Shown in pieces: positions 1-6,023 of a DNA stretch of 9,054 bases; positions within the stretch are counted from its first letter, which is position 1; each line of letters starts with the position of its first letter. The stretch lies in assembly GCA_947176055.1 (NCBI GenBank), contig CAMWPE010000090.1, positions 1 through 9,054 of the forward strand. Reading direction: 5' to 3'. A program made the position numbers and the translations under genes. The stretch comes from an uncultured Desulfovibrio sp. (GTDB lineage: Bacteria; Desulfobacterota; Desulfovibrionia; Desulfovibrionales; Desulfovibrionaceae). The notes beneath the pieces were generated by a model, which did not search any database, had not been told where the DNA came from, and worked only from the letters and a program-made list of their open reading frames with translations.

Positions 1-13
1 CCCTATATGTGTT

Positions 14-397
14 TTAAATAACAAAGAAATTCGAGTTTTTCTCGTTCACCGGGGAAAAATCCTCAAGAAGCCGTTCTCTTTTCATACTCGCGGCAGTTCT
101 GTAAACTTTAATTATTGTTGAATCAATCATCGCCGTATTGCGTTTTTCGACCTTCGCGGCAAGAGCTTTAAAAGCGTCCCTGAACGCGCAGTTCTTGCTC
201 CAGCGACTAAAACGTTTTAAAATTGAATTATATTTTTCATATATTACAAGAGTATCGCCCCATGAGCGACCATATCTTATAACCCCTAAAGCGCAAATTA
301 TAACAATAATAGCCGGAATTTTTTCCGCGTTCCGGGGTACTGGTAAAAGTTTTTTAAATCGGTTAAATCGCTTTTTAGAAATTAAGGGTATTTTCAT
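14..397 (-). pseudogene. IS5-family transposase, N-terminal part, truncated
   Basis: A 127-residue reading frame resembles the N-terminal half of IS5-type transposases. It has a helical DNA-binding region, then the segment RYGRSWGDTLVIYEKYNSI (a variant of the usual 'R.G..W.DLP..YG..NSV'), FSRWS, and then MIDSTIIKVYRTAAS near residues 90-104. That last segment contains the first catalytic Asp of the DDE triad. Family members continue with an 'RSRGG.TTKIH' region and the remaining D and E residues. Here the similarity stops after about residue 106, and the frame ends at a TAA. IS427-like members of the family are made from two overlapping frames, so this could be the first frame, but no matching second frame is visible before the window edge. 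The ATG is preceded by a purine-rich GAGG. Probably an inactive IS remnant next to the operon. Confidence 0.72.
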
Positions 398-420
398 TTT
401 TATGACCTCATGGGGAGGTT

Positions 421-445
421 AAAGGGCGTTTAGAAAATACCCTTT
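421..445. repeat. Short dyad, possible IS terminal end
   Basis: AAAGGG at 421-426 is mirrored by CCCTTT at 440-445 around a 13-base AT-rich spacer, just upstream of the transposase start. Its position fits the terminal inverted repeat or end region of the IS copy. The other end lies outside the window or is lost, so this cannot be confirmed. Confidence 0.25.
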
Positions 446-491
446 TCTGTTTAATTCTTATAAATTTTAATACTTTTTCTATAAATTCCGA

Positions 492-534
492 TGTCCCTGG
501 AGCCTAAATTATAATATCTTTCCGGGACAGTCCC
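492..534. terminator. GTCCC/GGGAC inverted repeats downstream of operon
   Basis: TGTCCCTGG at 492-500 can pair with CCGGGACA at 522-529, with one bulged base and an AT-rich loop of about 21 bases. GGGACAGTCCC at 524-534 is itself a tight palindrome. The cluster lies 10-50 bases past the stop of the minus-strand hydrolase, where a transcription terminator is expected. There is no clear U-tract directly after the stem in the minus direction, only an AT-rich stretch. The terminator role is therefore inferred from position. Confidence 0.3.
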
Positions 535-544
535 AAATCCAGCA

Positions 545-1414
545 TCAGCCCTGGTGTTCCCAGTCCTGGACAAGGTCGAGGATGATGTCCGCAAGCATCT
601 GTTCGCGCTCGGAGTAAACATGTCCCGTCCCCTGGACAAAGATGACCTTGTTCCTGTCCGGATACCTGGTGTGGGAATTGATCAGCTCAATGAACGCCTT
701 CGGTTCGTCGTATGAGAAGCGGTCGTATGTCCCGATGATAAGCGCTCCGGTCTGTCTGATGTTTTCCACTTCGGAGAAATCCCCGTCCGGATCGGAATGG
801 ACATTATCCAGAGGGTTTCGCCACAACCATTGCCATGCGGAGCATGCAACCATGGGCGCCCAACCCATGAACGGAAAAGGCAACAATTCCGCTTCGCGCC
901 CGTTTTCCATAAGCGACTTTATGATGCGTCTTTCGTCTTTTGTTGCGTTGGCAAACGTGAATTTCATATTGGCGGGACTGACCAGGATATAATGCTCAAC
1001 AGAGGTTTCCCTGGCGCTCGCCAGGTAATGGATCACCTTGTTCGACCCCAGAGAATGCCCAGAAAGGATTATATGCCGGTAGCCATTGGCGCTTGCGGCA
1101 TTCACATAGGCGTTTATGTCATCGCAGATATCATCGAAGCATTCGTTGTACGAGCCAATGATCTCCGTCTTTCCGGTTTTGGTGTTCAGCGTCTCCATCC
1201 TGTTAAAAGCGTCGTTCGTCTGCGCGTAGATGAAAGCAATGCCATTGCCGGCAAGTGTGTCGCCAATATTGTAGTACATGGGGTTGGAGTAGAAATTGCC
1301 GTGTATGCCCGTTATGGCGATGACCGCGGTGGTTTCTCCGCCATTTGCGAACAGCGCTCCGTCAAGCTGCACGCCGCGCCTTGTCTGAGCCTTGATTAAT
1401 TGTCGCATAGCCAT
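545..1414 (-). CDS. alpha/beta-fold hydrolase, intact, last gene of redox operon
   Basis: A cytoplasmic alpha/beta hydrolase of about 289 residues. An early beta strand leads into AITGIHGNFYSN, the likely oxyanion-hole HG region. The nucleophile elbow is LSGHSLGSNK, with Ser about residue 121 counted from the chosen start. A likely acid Asp sits in IIGTYDRFSY (about 231), and the catalytic His in FVQGTGHVYS (about 265). No signal peptide is seen. It resembles the small serine esterase/peptidase-like hydrolases grouped near DUF1749; the substrate is unknown. The frame is open to an ATG at 1438, but ATGs at 1414 and 1408 give a smaller overlap with the end of the preceding gene (stop at 1396-1398). 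A GAG lies before the 1408 ATG, so that start is also possible. It is the distal gene of the four-gene minus-strand operon and the only one without a lesion. Confidence 0.85.
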   Translation of the reverse strand: MAMRQLIKAQTRRGVQLDGALFANGGETTAVIAITGIHGNFYSNPMYYNIGDTLAGNGIAFIYAQTNDAFNRMETLNTKTGKTEIIGSYNECFDDICDDINAYVNAASANGYRHIILSGHSLGSNKVIHYLASARETSVEHYILVSPANMKFTFANATKDERRIIKSLMENGREAELLPFPFMGWAPMVACSAWQWLWRNPLDNVHSDPDGDFSEVENIRQTGALIIGTYDRFSYDEPKAFIELINSHTRYPDRNKVIFVQGTGHVYSEREQMLADIILDLVQDWEHQG

Positions 1415-2440
1415 CTCGGGGTTGGAGTGAATATGCACGTATGTCCGTCAGTCTTATAACAGGCGTTGCATGATATACATTCCACCTTTTCGGCTTTGCC
1501 GTTTTCAAGCAGCTTCGGAAAATCCGGCTGCCTTATGAGCGGTCTGGACAGGGACAGCAGCGCGATTTTGGAGTTATGGAGCAGGGTCTCCATGACCAGT
1601 CTTGAACGAAGGCCGCCGACAAGGATCACCGGCGCGTTGACAACTTCCGCAAGCCGCATGGCGAAAAGCCCAAAATAAGCTTCATCCTCAGCATTGCGGA
1701 TGCCTTGTCTTGACGCGCCGTTTCCGCTCGCCTCTATTGAATCGATTCCGTTTTCAGCCAGAATTTTGCATATCTCAAGCGAATCGTTTTCCGTAAGCCC
1801 TCCGGGCAGGAATCCGAGGAATTTATTTTTACAGTGATATGCAGACCAGGCGCAACCTTCCTTATGCCTTGCAGGATTTCAACCAAAACCCTGCTACGGT
1901 TTGCGTTGGAACCGCCATACTCATCTGTGCGGTGGTTAACAGCGGGGAGATGAACCGGCTTAAGAAAAAGAAATGCGCGGCGTGGATCTGGACGCCGTTG
2001 AACCCGGCTTCCTTTGCCCGGCGTCCCGCTTCGACAAATTTGTTAATCATGTCCCGGATCTGCTCCCGGGTCATGTAATCGATATCAACCTCCCGGAAAC
2101 GGCCATCCCGGCCCCTGGCATAATACGCGCCCAGGGCGAGCTGCGTAATGACGGCTTCATTGTGTTTTTTTATGATTTCCACGAGTTTTTTGTAATCTGG
2201 GACGAGGTCATCGCCGCAAAGGCGCGTCATTCCCCCAAAATAACGGTCATTTGCATCGAAGCTGGTGAATCCGGTGATGATGGTTCCCACCCCTCCCGAA
2301 GCGAGCTCATCATATAGCCCATAGGAATTGGCGCATATTCCGCCTTCGGGAGGCGCAAGATTCTCCCAGGTGGCGGATCGGACAAGGCGATTTTGGGTTT
2401 TTAGGTTACGCGCCTCAAATGGCTCAAAAATTCTTTTCAG
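1396..2440 (-). pseudogene. Old Yellow Enzyme-family NADH:flavin oxidoreductase, two frameshifts
   Basis: FMN-dependent ene-reductase of the OYE/NADH:flavin oxidoreductase family, about 348 residues when reconstructed. The N-terminus has FEPFEARNLKTQNRLVRSATW, read here as FEPFEAR then NRLVRSATWE. This is followed by GTIITGFTSFDANDR, QLALGAYYARG and GVQIHAAHFFFLSRFISP, which includes the conserved paired-His type H..H region. The frame breaks near 1942 (a single G appears missing in CCG-CT) and is resumed one frame over as VNHRTDEYGGSNANRSRVL. It breaks again near 1811 (one T appears missing) and continues as FLPGGLTENDSLEICKIL. The C-terminus has VILVGGLRSR, the flavin-phosphate-type loop, and a Cys-rich CISCNACYKTDGHTC tail that may hold an Fe-S cluster. 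Both lesions are one-base losses in short runs, so sequencing error cannot be excluded. Typical substrates are alpha,beta-unsaturated carbonyls and quinones. The likely start is discussed at the separate RBS entry. Confidence 0.82.
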
Positions 2441-3094
2441 TTATTGTGGGCCTCCATTGATTTGAATCATTTTGCTCACCGCTTCCCTGAAGCCCACGAG
2501 CGGCATTGAGCCTGTAACAGAAAATTTGCCGTCAAAATCAAAATAGGGTATCGCATGGATCCCTTTTTACCGCGCCTCTCTTTCGTCCCCAATTACATCG
2601 GCCCTATATGTGTCTGAATTGAGCACGCGGGCTGCCAATTGCTCGCCCATACCTATGTCAGCGGCGATCTTCAGCAAATTGGCATCGTCAAGGATGAGGT
2701 TTTTGGTGAAATAGGCGGCGAAGAGAGCGAAATTCAGATCGAGCGCAATCTGATTGTCATAGTCCGCGTACGCGAATTTCATGAGGCGATGCGCGTCCCT
2801 GGTATTGCAAAAGACGGCAGTCCGAAATTTCATGTCAGTCCCCGCCGCCTTTGCCATGCTGACTGCGGCCTCAATCTTTTCAAGAGCCTCTGGAAGCGCG
2901 CGACCATATTTTCTGGCAACACACTGGGGCGCATCAATTGTTTTTCCTTTCGGAAAGGAAGGATCAAGCTAAAAAGCGCGCAACCTTATGTCGATCCCCC
3001 CTGCAATTCCCAATTCATCAATTGCCCTCAATAGAAGAGTTTCACACGTATAACAATGAGGCACGCAGAAATCATTCCATATTTCAATCCTCAT
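2441..3094 (-). pseudogene. DsbA/FrnE-family thioredoxin-fold oxidoreductase, two in-frame stops
   Basis: Reconstructed length is 217 residues, normal for FrnE-like DsbA proteins (thioredoxin fold with helical insert, cytoplasmic, no signal peptide). It starts MRIEIWNDFCVPHCYTC, the active-site region. It continues through FPKGKTIDAPQCVARKYGRA, FCNTRDAHRLMKFAYAD (the conserved NT..AHRL motif), LFAAYFTKNLILDD, and ends with GIHAIPYFDFDGKFSVTG, which includes the cis-Pro loop (AIP). The frame is continuous but has TAG at 2969-2971 (after RLRAF, where relatives have Glu before LDP) and TAA at 2567-2569 (after DEREAR). The active site reads C-V-P-H-C instead of the usual C-P-x-C spacing. The ATG overlaps the TGA of the upstream flavoprotein (ATGA) and the 3' end abuts the OYE gene, so it was translationally coupled on both sides. 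Likely role was thiol-disulfide exchange in redox or electrophile stress; now probably non-functional. Confidence 0.82.
2451..2455 (-). promoter_or_regulatory. GGAGG ribosome binding site inside dsbA-like gene end
   Basis: A perfect GGAGG lies in the last codons of the DsbA-like gene, 10 bases before CTG AAA AGA ATT, where the OYE homology begins. The upstream stop TAA (2443-2441) directly abuts that CTG. TAACTG differs by one base from the classic TAATG stop/start overlap, so the original start was probably an ATG overlapping the stop. The present start would be CTG or would have been lost. Confidence 0.5.
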
Positions 3095-3734
3095 ATCTCT
3101 TTTCCCGCCTGGAAGGCGGCAGCAAGATCATCCCTGAAATGCTCATCCCTGTATTGCCGTTTATCGGATTCCGCGAACATTTCCATTTCATAATCATCAT
3201 AACTATCAAGCTGGAAGGTGTTAAAGGCGCAAACCCTTTTAACCGGATGACGAAATGCGTTTGCTATGTGCCACTCCGCATCATCCCAGCGCGTAGGATA
3301 ATGATTCTTGACAGCAATATCCTCCGGACAATTCATGGTGTGGATCATCGTGACCGGAACAGGCTTCCGCGCCAGGGAATCATGGTTTTTGCGGTAGGCG
3401 GTCTTGCAAAACATGGCGCGTTCAAGAAAGCAACGCGTGTACGCGTCAAGCTCTCCAAAATATATTGGACAGGAAATGCCAACCGCGTCCGTCGCGTATA
3501 CAGCAGGAATGAGATCCTTGATGCCGTCATTTATCGGACATTCGCCATAAGAACGCCCATTTTTGCGCTTGCAGGCGAAACAGCTGCGGAAGCCGTTGAA
3601 GACAAGATCGTACAGTCAATCCATTGAACGCCGAAACCGGACTTCGCCTCCTTCGCTCCCTCAAGCCAGCTTTTCAGCATAGCCGCGCTGTTACCCTTTT
3701 TGCGCGGACTTCCATTGATGGCTATTGTCTCCAT
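3091..3734 (-). pseudogene. Flavodoxin-fold NAD(P)H-dependent FMN oxidoreductase, one frameshift
   Basis: First gene of the operon; 214 residues when reconstructed, normal for NADPH-dependent FMN reductase / iron-sulfur-flavoprotein-like proteins. The N-terminal METIAINGSPRKKGNS is the FMN phosphate-binding loop. The Cys pattern SCFACKRKNGRSYGECPINDG (Cys about 52, 55, 66) matches this subfamily. Next comes GISCPIYFGELDAYTRCFLER, the flavin-ring-contact segment, then PTRWDDAEWHIANAFRH and a C-terminal helix. The frame breaks near 3614: ATTGACTGTACG should read GAC-CTG-TAC, so one C appears lost. The rest (3414-3091) is clean. A GGGGA sits just before the ATG. It diverges from the HxlR relic, the usual arrangement for HxlR-controlled quinone or electrophile reductases. 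It would move electrons from NAD(P)H via FMN to quinones, nitro-compounds or metals. Confidence 0.83.
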
Positions 3735-3777
3735 ATTTTCCCCACATATCTGACAAAGTATTATCCAGAAGCTGATT

Positions 3778-3807
3778 TTGTAGCATAATAGCGCAATATT
3801 GGATAAT
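3778..3807 (+). promoter_or_regulatory. Candidate promoter for the HxlR-type regulator
   Basis: TTGTAG at 3778-3783 and GATAAT at 3802-3807 with an 18-base spacer resemble a sigma70-type promoter. Transcription would start near 3814, so the TTACC repeats would lie directly downstream of the start, a position suited to repression. No equally good promoter was found for the opposite strand; TTGGTA on the minus strand within the repeats is a possible -35. Confidence 0.4.
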
Positions 3808-3811
3808 TATT

Positions 3812-3851
3812 TAACTACTTACCAAAAAGTTATATAGTTACCAAAAGGTTA
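3812..3851. promoter_or_regulatory. Direct-repeat operator candidate between divergent genes
   Basis: TTACCAAAAAGTTA (3819-3832) and TTACCAAAAGGTTA (3838-3851) match at 13 of 14 positions with a 19-base period, placing them roughly on one face of the helix. Each is also an imperfect dyad, TTACC-AAAA-GGT(T)A. A second symmetric pair, TAACTA (3812-3817) and TAGTTA (3835-3840), overlaps them. HxlR-family dimers bind AT-rich dyads in divergent intergenic regions, so this is the probable binding region for the adjacent regulator. Confidence 0.55.
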
Positions 3852-3854
3852 ACA

Positions 3855-4214
3855 ATGTGGATGAAGGAAAGCACGGCGAACTGAAGACGAGAGTGTATTG
3901 CGGATACAAAAAAATATTGTGGCGCTCTTGCGCTTGCTCAGGAGCTAATCGGGAATAAAGGCAAAATCATGAGGCTTTACCATTCGCGCGACGGCGCTTT
4001 GGGATCTTCGGAACTTCAGCGGCGTTTGAGGGACATATCAGGCAAGATGTTCACGCAGACGGCCAGAGCGCTTGAAAGAGACAGCCTGATTAGCCGAGAT
4101 ATTTTTCCCGTTGTACCCTCCGGGGCGGAATATTCCCTTACGTTTCTTGGCTAATCAGCGAGTCCGATCATAATGGGGATTGGACTGTGGGGAGCGTCCA
4201 TAGAAAAGGTCTGA
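3855..4214 (+). pseudogene. HxlR-family transcriptional regulator relic
   Basis: One reading frame of about 119 codons carries HxlR-type winged-helix features: ELIGNKGKIMRLYHSRDGA (relatives have 'GGKW...ILxxL'), SSELQRRLRDISGKMFTQT (helix-turn-helix: the usual 'F.EL.R.L.GIS.KMLTQ'), RALERDSLISRDIFPVVPS, and EYSLTFLG. The length fits the family (about 110-125). It is broken by TGA at 3882-3884 (codon 10) and TAA at 4152-4154 (after SLTFLG, where relatives usually have Glu). It also has degraded consensus positions: KGK instead of KWK, VPSGAEYS instead of VPPxVEYS. AAAAGG precedes the ATG by a normal distance. It is divergent to the flavoprotein operon and probably once repressed it in response to quinones or reactive electrophiles, as YodB and HypR do. 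A downstream ATG at 3969 could still give a shortened product lacking the N-terminal helix. Confidence 0.75.
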
Positions 4215-4249
4215 CGAACCTCCAGGATTAAATAAAGAAAGATTGGCGT

Positions 4250-4286
4250 ATGATCCTTCTGTCAATTTATTTCCACAGAAGATCAT
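4250..4286. repeat. Imperfect hairpin, 12-13 base arms
   Basis: ATGATCCTTCTGT (4250-4262) pairs with ACAGAAGATCAT (4275-4286), leaving one bulged base and a 12-base AT-rich loop. There is no T-tract on either side, so it does not look like a simple terminator. From 4275 the plus strand also reads TEDHVKELVDDLDEWRG then TAG (4326-4328). This looks like the amphipathic C-terminal helix of a lost protein, but it is too short to identify. Confidence 0.35.
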
Positions 4287-4328
4287 GTAAAAGAACTGGT
4301 TGACGATCTGGATGAGTGGCGCGGCTAG

Positions 4329-4887
4329 AAGCCGTTGACCATGCGGCGAGCACCGGAAACCGGCCGGGAAAAATGAAAGTTCCCAAGGCGACGCGGGGCG
4401 CGAGATGCGATTGTCCGCTGGCTAACGCAAGGATTTGGGAGGCGGGTTGCGGAGCGCGGCGGTTTAATTGTCCACGAACGGGCGCAACGCGGGACCGGGG
4501 CCTTGCGACCCGGGGAACTTTGGGTTCATAGGGGCGCGGACGCCGCTAGCGCCAGTCTGTCAGGTGACAAATCGATAAGGCTAAAAGACAAATCGGCGAA
4601 GAGAAAAAGGGGAAATCCGGATAAGGGCTACGCGAGACTCCGAGCCGCGTCCGCCGATGGGTAAGCCCCTTTCGAAATCCAAAAGACGGGGACTTTGCGT
4701 CCGGCTACTATCTGACGGGGGTTGGGATTCTGGGGGAGACCAATCCGGATCGAGGCGCGGACGATGCAAATGACAAACAAAAACCCCGATCGCCAGCGCT
4801 TCGCGCCGCCCTGGGACTCTTCCTATTTGTCTTTCACTTTTAGCCAGCGCCAAGTACTAACCTAAAAATTGTCCTCCCCGGAGAGCC
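4329..4887. other. GC-rich stretch without a supportable gene
   Basis: This interval is clearly more G/C-rich and G-run-rich than its surroundings. Open frames exist (plus 4316-4531; minus 4581-4853, TTG start), but they are Arg/Pro/Ser/Gly-rich. They have no ribosome binding site at a sensible distance and no family motif I recognise. Short words recur: AATCCGGAT at 4614 and 4742; GGCGCGGACG at 4533 and 4754; GACAAATCG at 4566 and 4587. It may be a dispersed non-coding repeat, a structured RNA, or transferred DNA. I see no tRNA or rRNA signature. Confidence 0.45.
4579..4845. repeat. 267-base unit bounded by imperfect inverted repeats
   Basis: GGCTAAAAGACAAAT (4579-4593) reappears inverted at 4825-4845 as ATTTGTCTTTCACTTTTAGCC, i.e. 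GGCTAAAA...GACAAAT with a six-base insertion. A further short GG.GAAGAG similarity follows inside each arm. A small unit with inverted ends and no gene suggests a MITE-like or palindromic intergenic element. No target-site duplication is visible at the outer edges. Confidence 0.35.
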
Positions 4888-4934
4888 ATGAATAACGCCG
4901 CGGTTCATTACAGGAATTCGCCAGATATTCCCTC

Positions 4935-5315
4935 TTGTGCAAACGAGAGCTGGAGCTTTTTTCGCCCCAGACATCATTCATTATTATCCTCGGGCAGAAA
5001 TTTTACAATGGGGAGCGCCCCAAATATCTGGACAAAGAGTCCATCCTGCTGGCAGCCTGCGGGCATTTTGTGGAGGACAAGAACAGCGTCTTCTATAACC
5101 GTAAACTTTTGGGCATCGTCAAAAATCACGGAAAAACAGTCGACCAGGTCAGTCAACGCTGGGTCGTCCAGTCGAGCATAGGCGTGATCCCGAAAAGCGC
5201 GAGCAACGCCCGGATGGGAGAGAATCTCGGCGTATGCGACCATGAATTTTCCGGCTGTATTCGCGCAGTATTCCAGTTTTCAGGCTCCAAAGGCTCCATC
5301 CGCTCCGTAGTCTGA
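4935..5315 (+). pseudogene. Aldo/keto reductase C-terminal relic
   Basis: From about 4992 to 5252 this frame follows the C-terminal third of an aldo/keto reductase: KFYNGERPKYLDKESILLAA, then FVEDKNSVFYNRKLLGI, HGKTVDQVSQRWVVQ, and VIPKSASNARMGENLGV (the NADPH 2'-phosphate loop, usually 'IPKS....R..EN'). It can be aligned segment by segment with the intact reductase at 6744-7592 (e.g. HGKTVAQIILRWLVQ), but the many differences show a separate paralogue, not a recent duplicate. The TIM-barrel N-terminus with the catalytic Asp, Tyr, Lys and His is absent upstream, and the end runs into unrelated residues. It is oppositely oriented to, and ends against, the SDR relic, with the frames converging around 5280-5315. 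No function is expected. Confidence 0.72.
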
Positions 5316-6023
5316 TCCCGTCGCGAAACGCGCTTGGTCCGGCGCCAGAAATATGTACACCGCAAACACATCTTCCGGTTTGTCAAATTTACCCATGGCC
5401 ATGGCGCTCCCTTGTTCATGCGCGTTGCAATTTCTTACAGGTGAGAGATCGGTTTTACCATAATCGGCGTTTCAATGGAGGCTATGTCGATGGTATTTAT
5501 CCTGATGCCAGATGGCGCAAGCTCTCTCGCCCAAATTTGCGTGAATCTCTATACCGCGGCTTCATTCACGCATATATGGACATATTGGGGATACGGTTTC
5601 CGCGGAACACGCTTGACATATTGATGATATTGCCGCGGTTGCGCTTTAGTAAGGACAAGGCGCTCATGGTCATGTTAACAAGAGCGCGCTTATGCTAAAT
5701 ACCTTATCGTATTTCGTCATCGTTACCTTTTCAATGGTACTGACCGGAGCGCGGGCGGCATTGTTCGCAAGAATGTCAATCCTGCCAAATTCCCTGAAAT
5801 GGCTATCCACAAATCTCGCAATATCAACGTCTTTTTCAGATCAGCTGTTAGTGTCCTTATAGCCGGACGGGCGCTTACCGCTTCCTTAAGGGTTCTGTTG
5901 TCCTATCGACGATGAGAACCCGGGATCCATCCTACGCAAAACGTCTTGCCAACGCTCGACCAATCCCTGCTCCCGCTCCGTTGACGAGAGCGAATTTTCC
6001 ATCCAGACCCGTTGCTATATCAT
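5280..6023 (-). pseudogene. Short-chain dehydrogenase/reductase, heavily decayed
   Basis: Reading across frames recovers an almost full classical SDR (about 248 codons). LDGKFALVNGAGAGIGRALA is the NAD(P)-binding TGxxxGIG motif. It is followed by GSRVLIVDR, LTADL, DIARFVDSHFREFGRIDIL with LANNAA (NNAG motif), GNIINMSS (catalytic Ser strand), SIYA.NEAAV (YxxxK motif with Lys apparently replaced by Glu), and WARELAPSGIRINTI. The end is KPEDVFAVYIFLAPDQARF, then ATGSDYGADGAFGA and TGA. At least six frame changes are needed, the first probably one missing G just after the ATG. In-frame stops lie at 5932-5934 (TAG), 5549-5551 (TAG) and 5435-5437 (TAA). AAAGGAGAG precedes the ATG, which overlaps the TGA of the gene upstream (ATGA). 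Once an NAD(P)-dependent alcohol/ketone oxidoreductase; now clearly dead. Confidence 0.85.

Noticed and set aside
797..1399. 200-residue plus-strand open frame
   Set aside because: It is the antisense shadow of the intact alpha/beta hydrolase with a full catalytic triad.
2938..3627. 229-residue plus-strand open frame
   Set aside because: Antisense to the flavoprotein and DsbA-like genes, whose conserved motifs are clear on the minus strand.
4581..4853. 90-residue minus-strand frame in the GC-rich stretch as a gene
   Set aside because: TTG start with no ribosome binding site at a usable distance, biased Arg/Pro/Ser composition, and ends coinciding with inverted repeats. Left as possible repeat content.
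4330..4880. tRNA, rRNA or CRISPR array
   Set aside because: No cloverleaf ends, no rRNA-like conserved stretches, and the repeated words are too few and irregularly spaced for an array.
2441..6023. Alternative genetic code with UAG/UAA read as Glu
   Set aside because: The same window has intact genes ending at TAA and TAG, plus frameshifts that recoding cannot explain; decay or errors are simpler.
1396..6023. All lesions as plain sequencing error
   Set aside because: About 2.9 kb of intact genes carry none, while the SDR carries at least nine in 744 bases, and several lesions are substitutions. Error remains possible for the single-base losses in the left operon.
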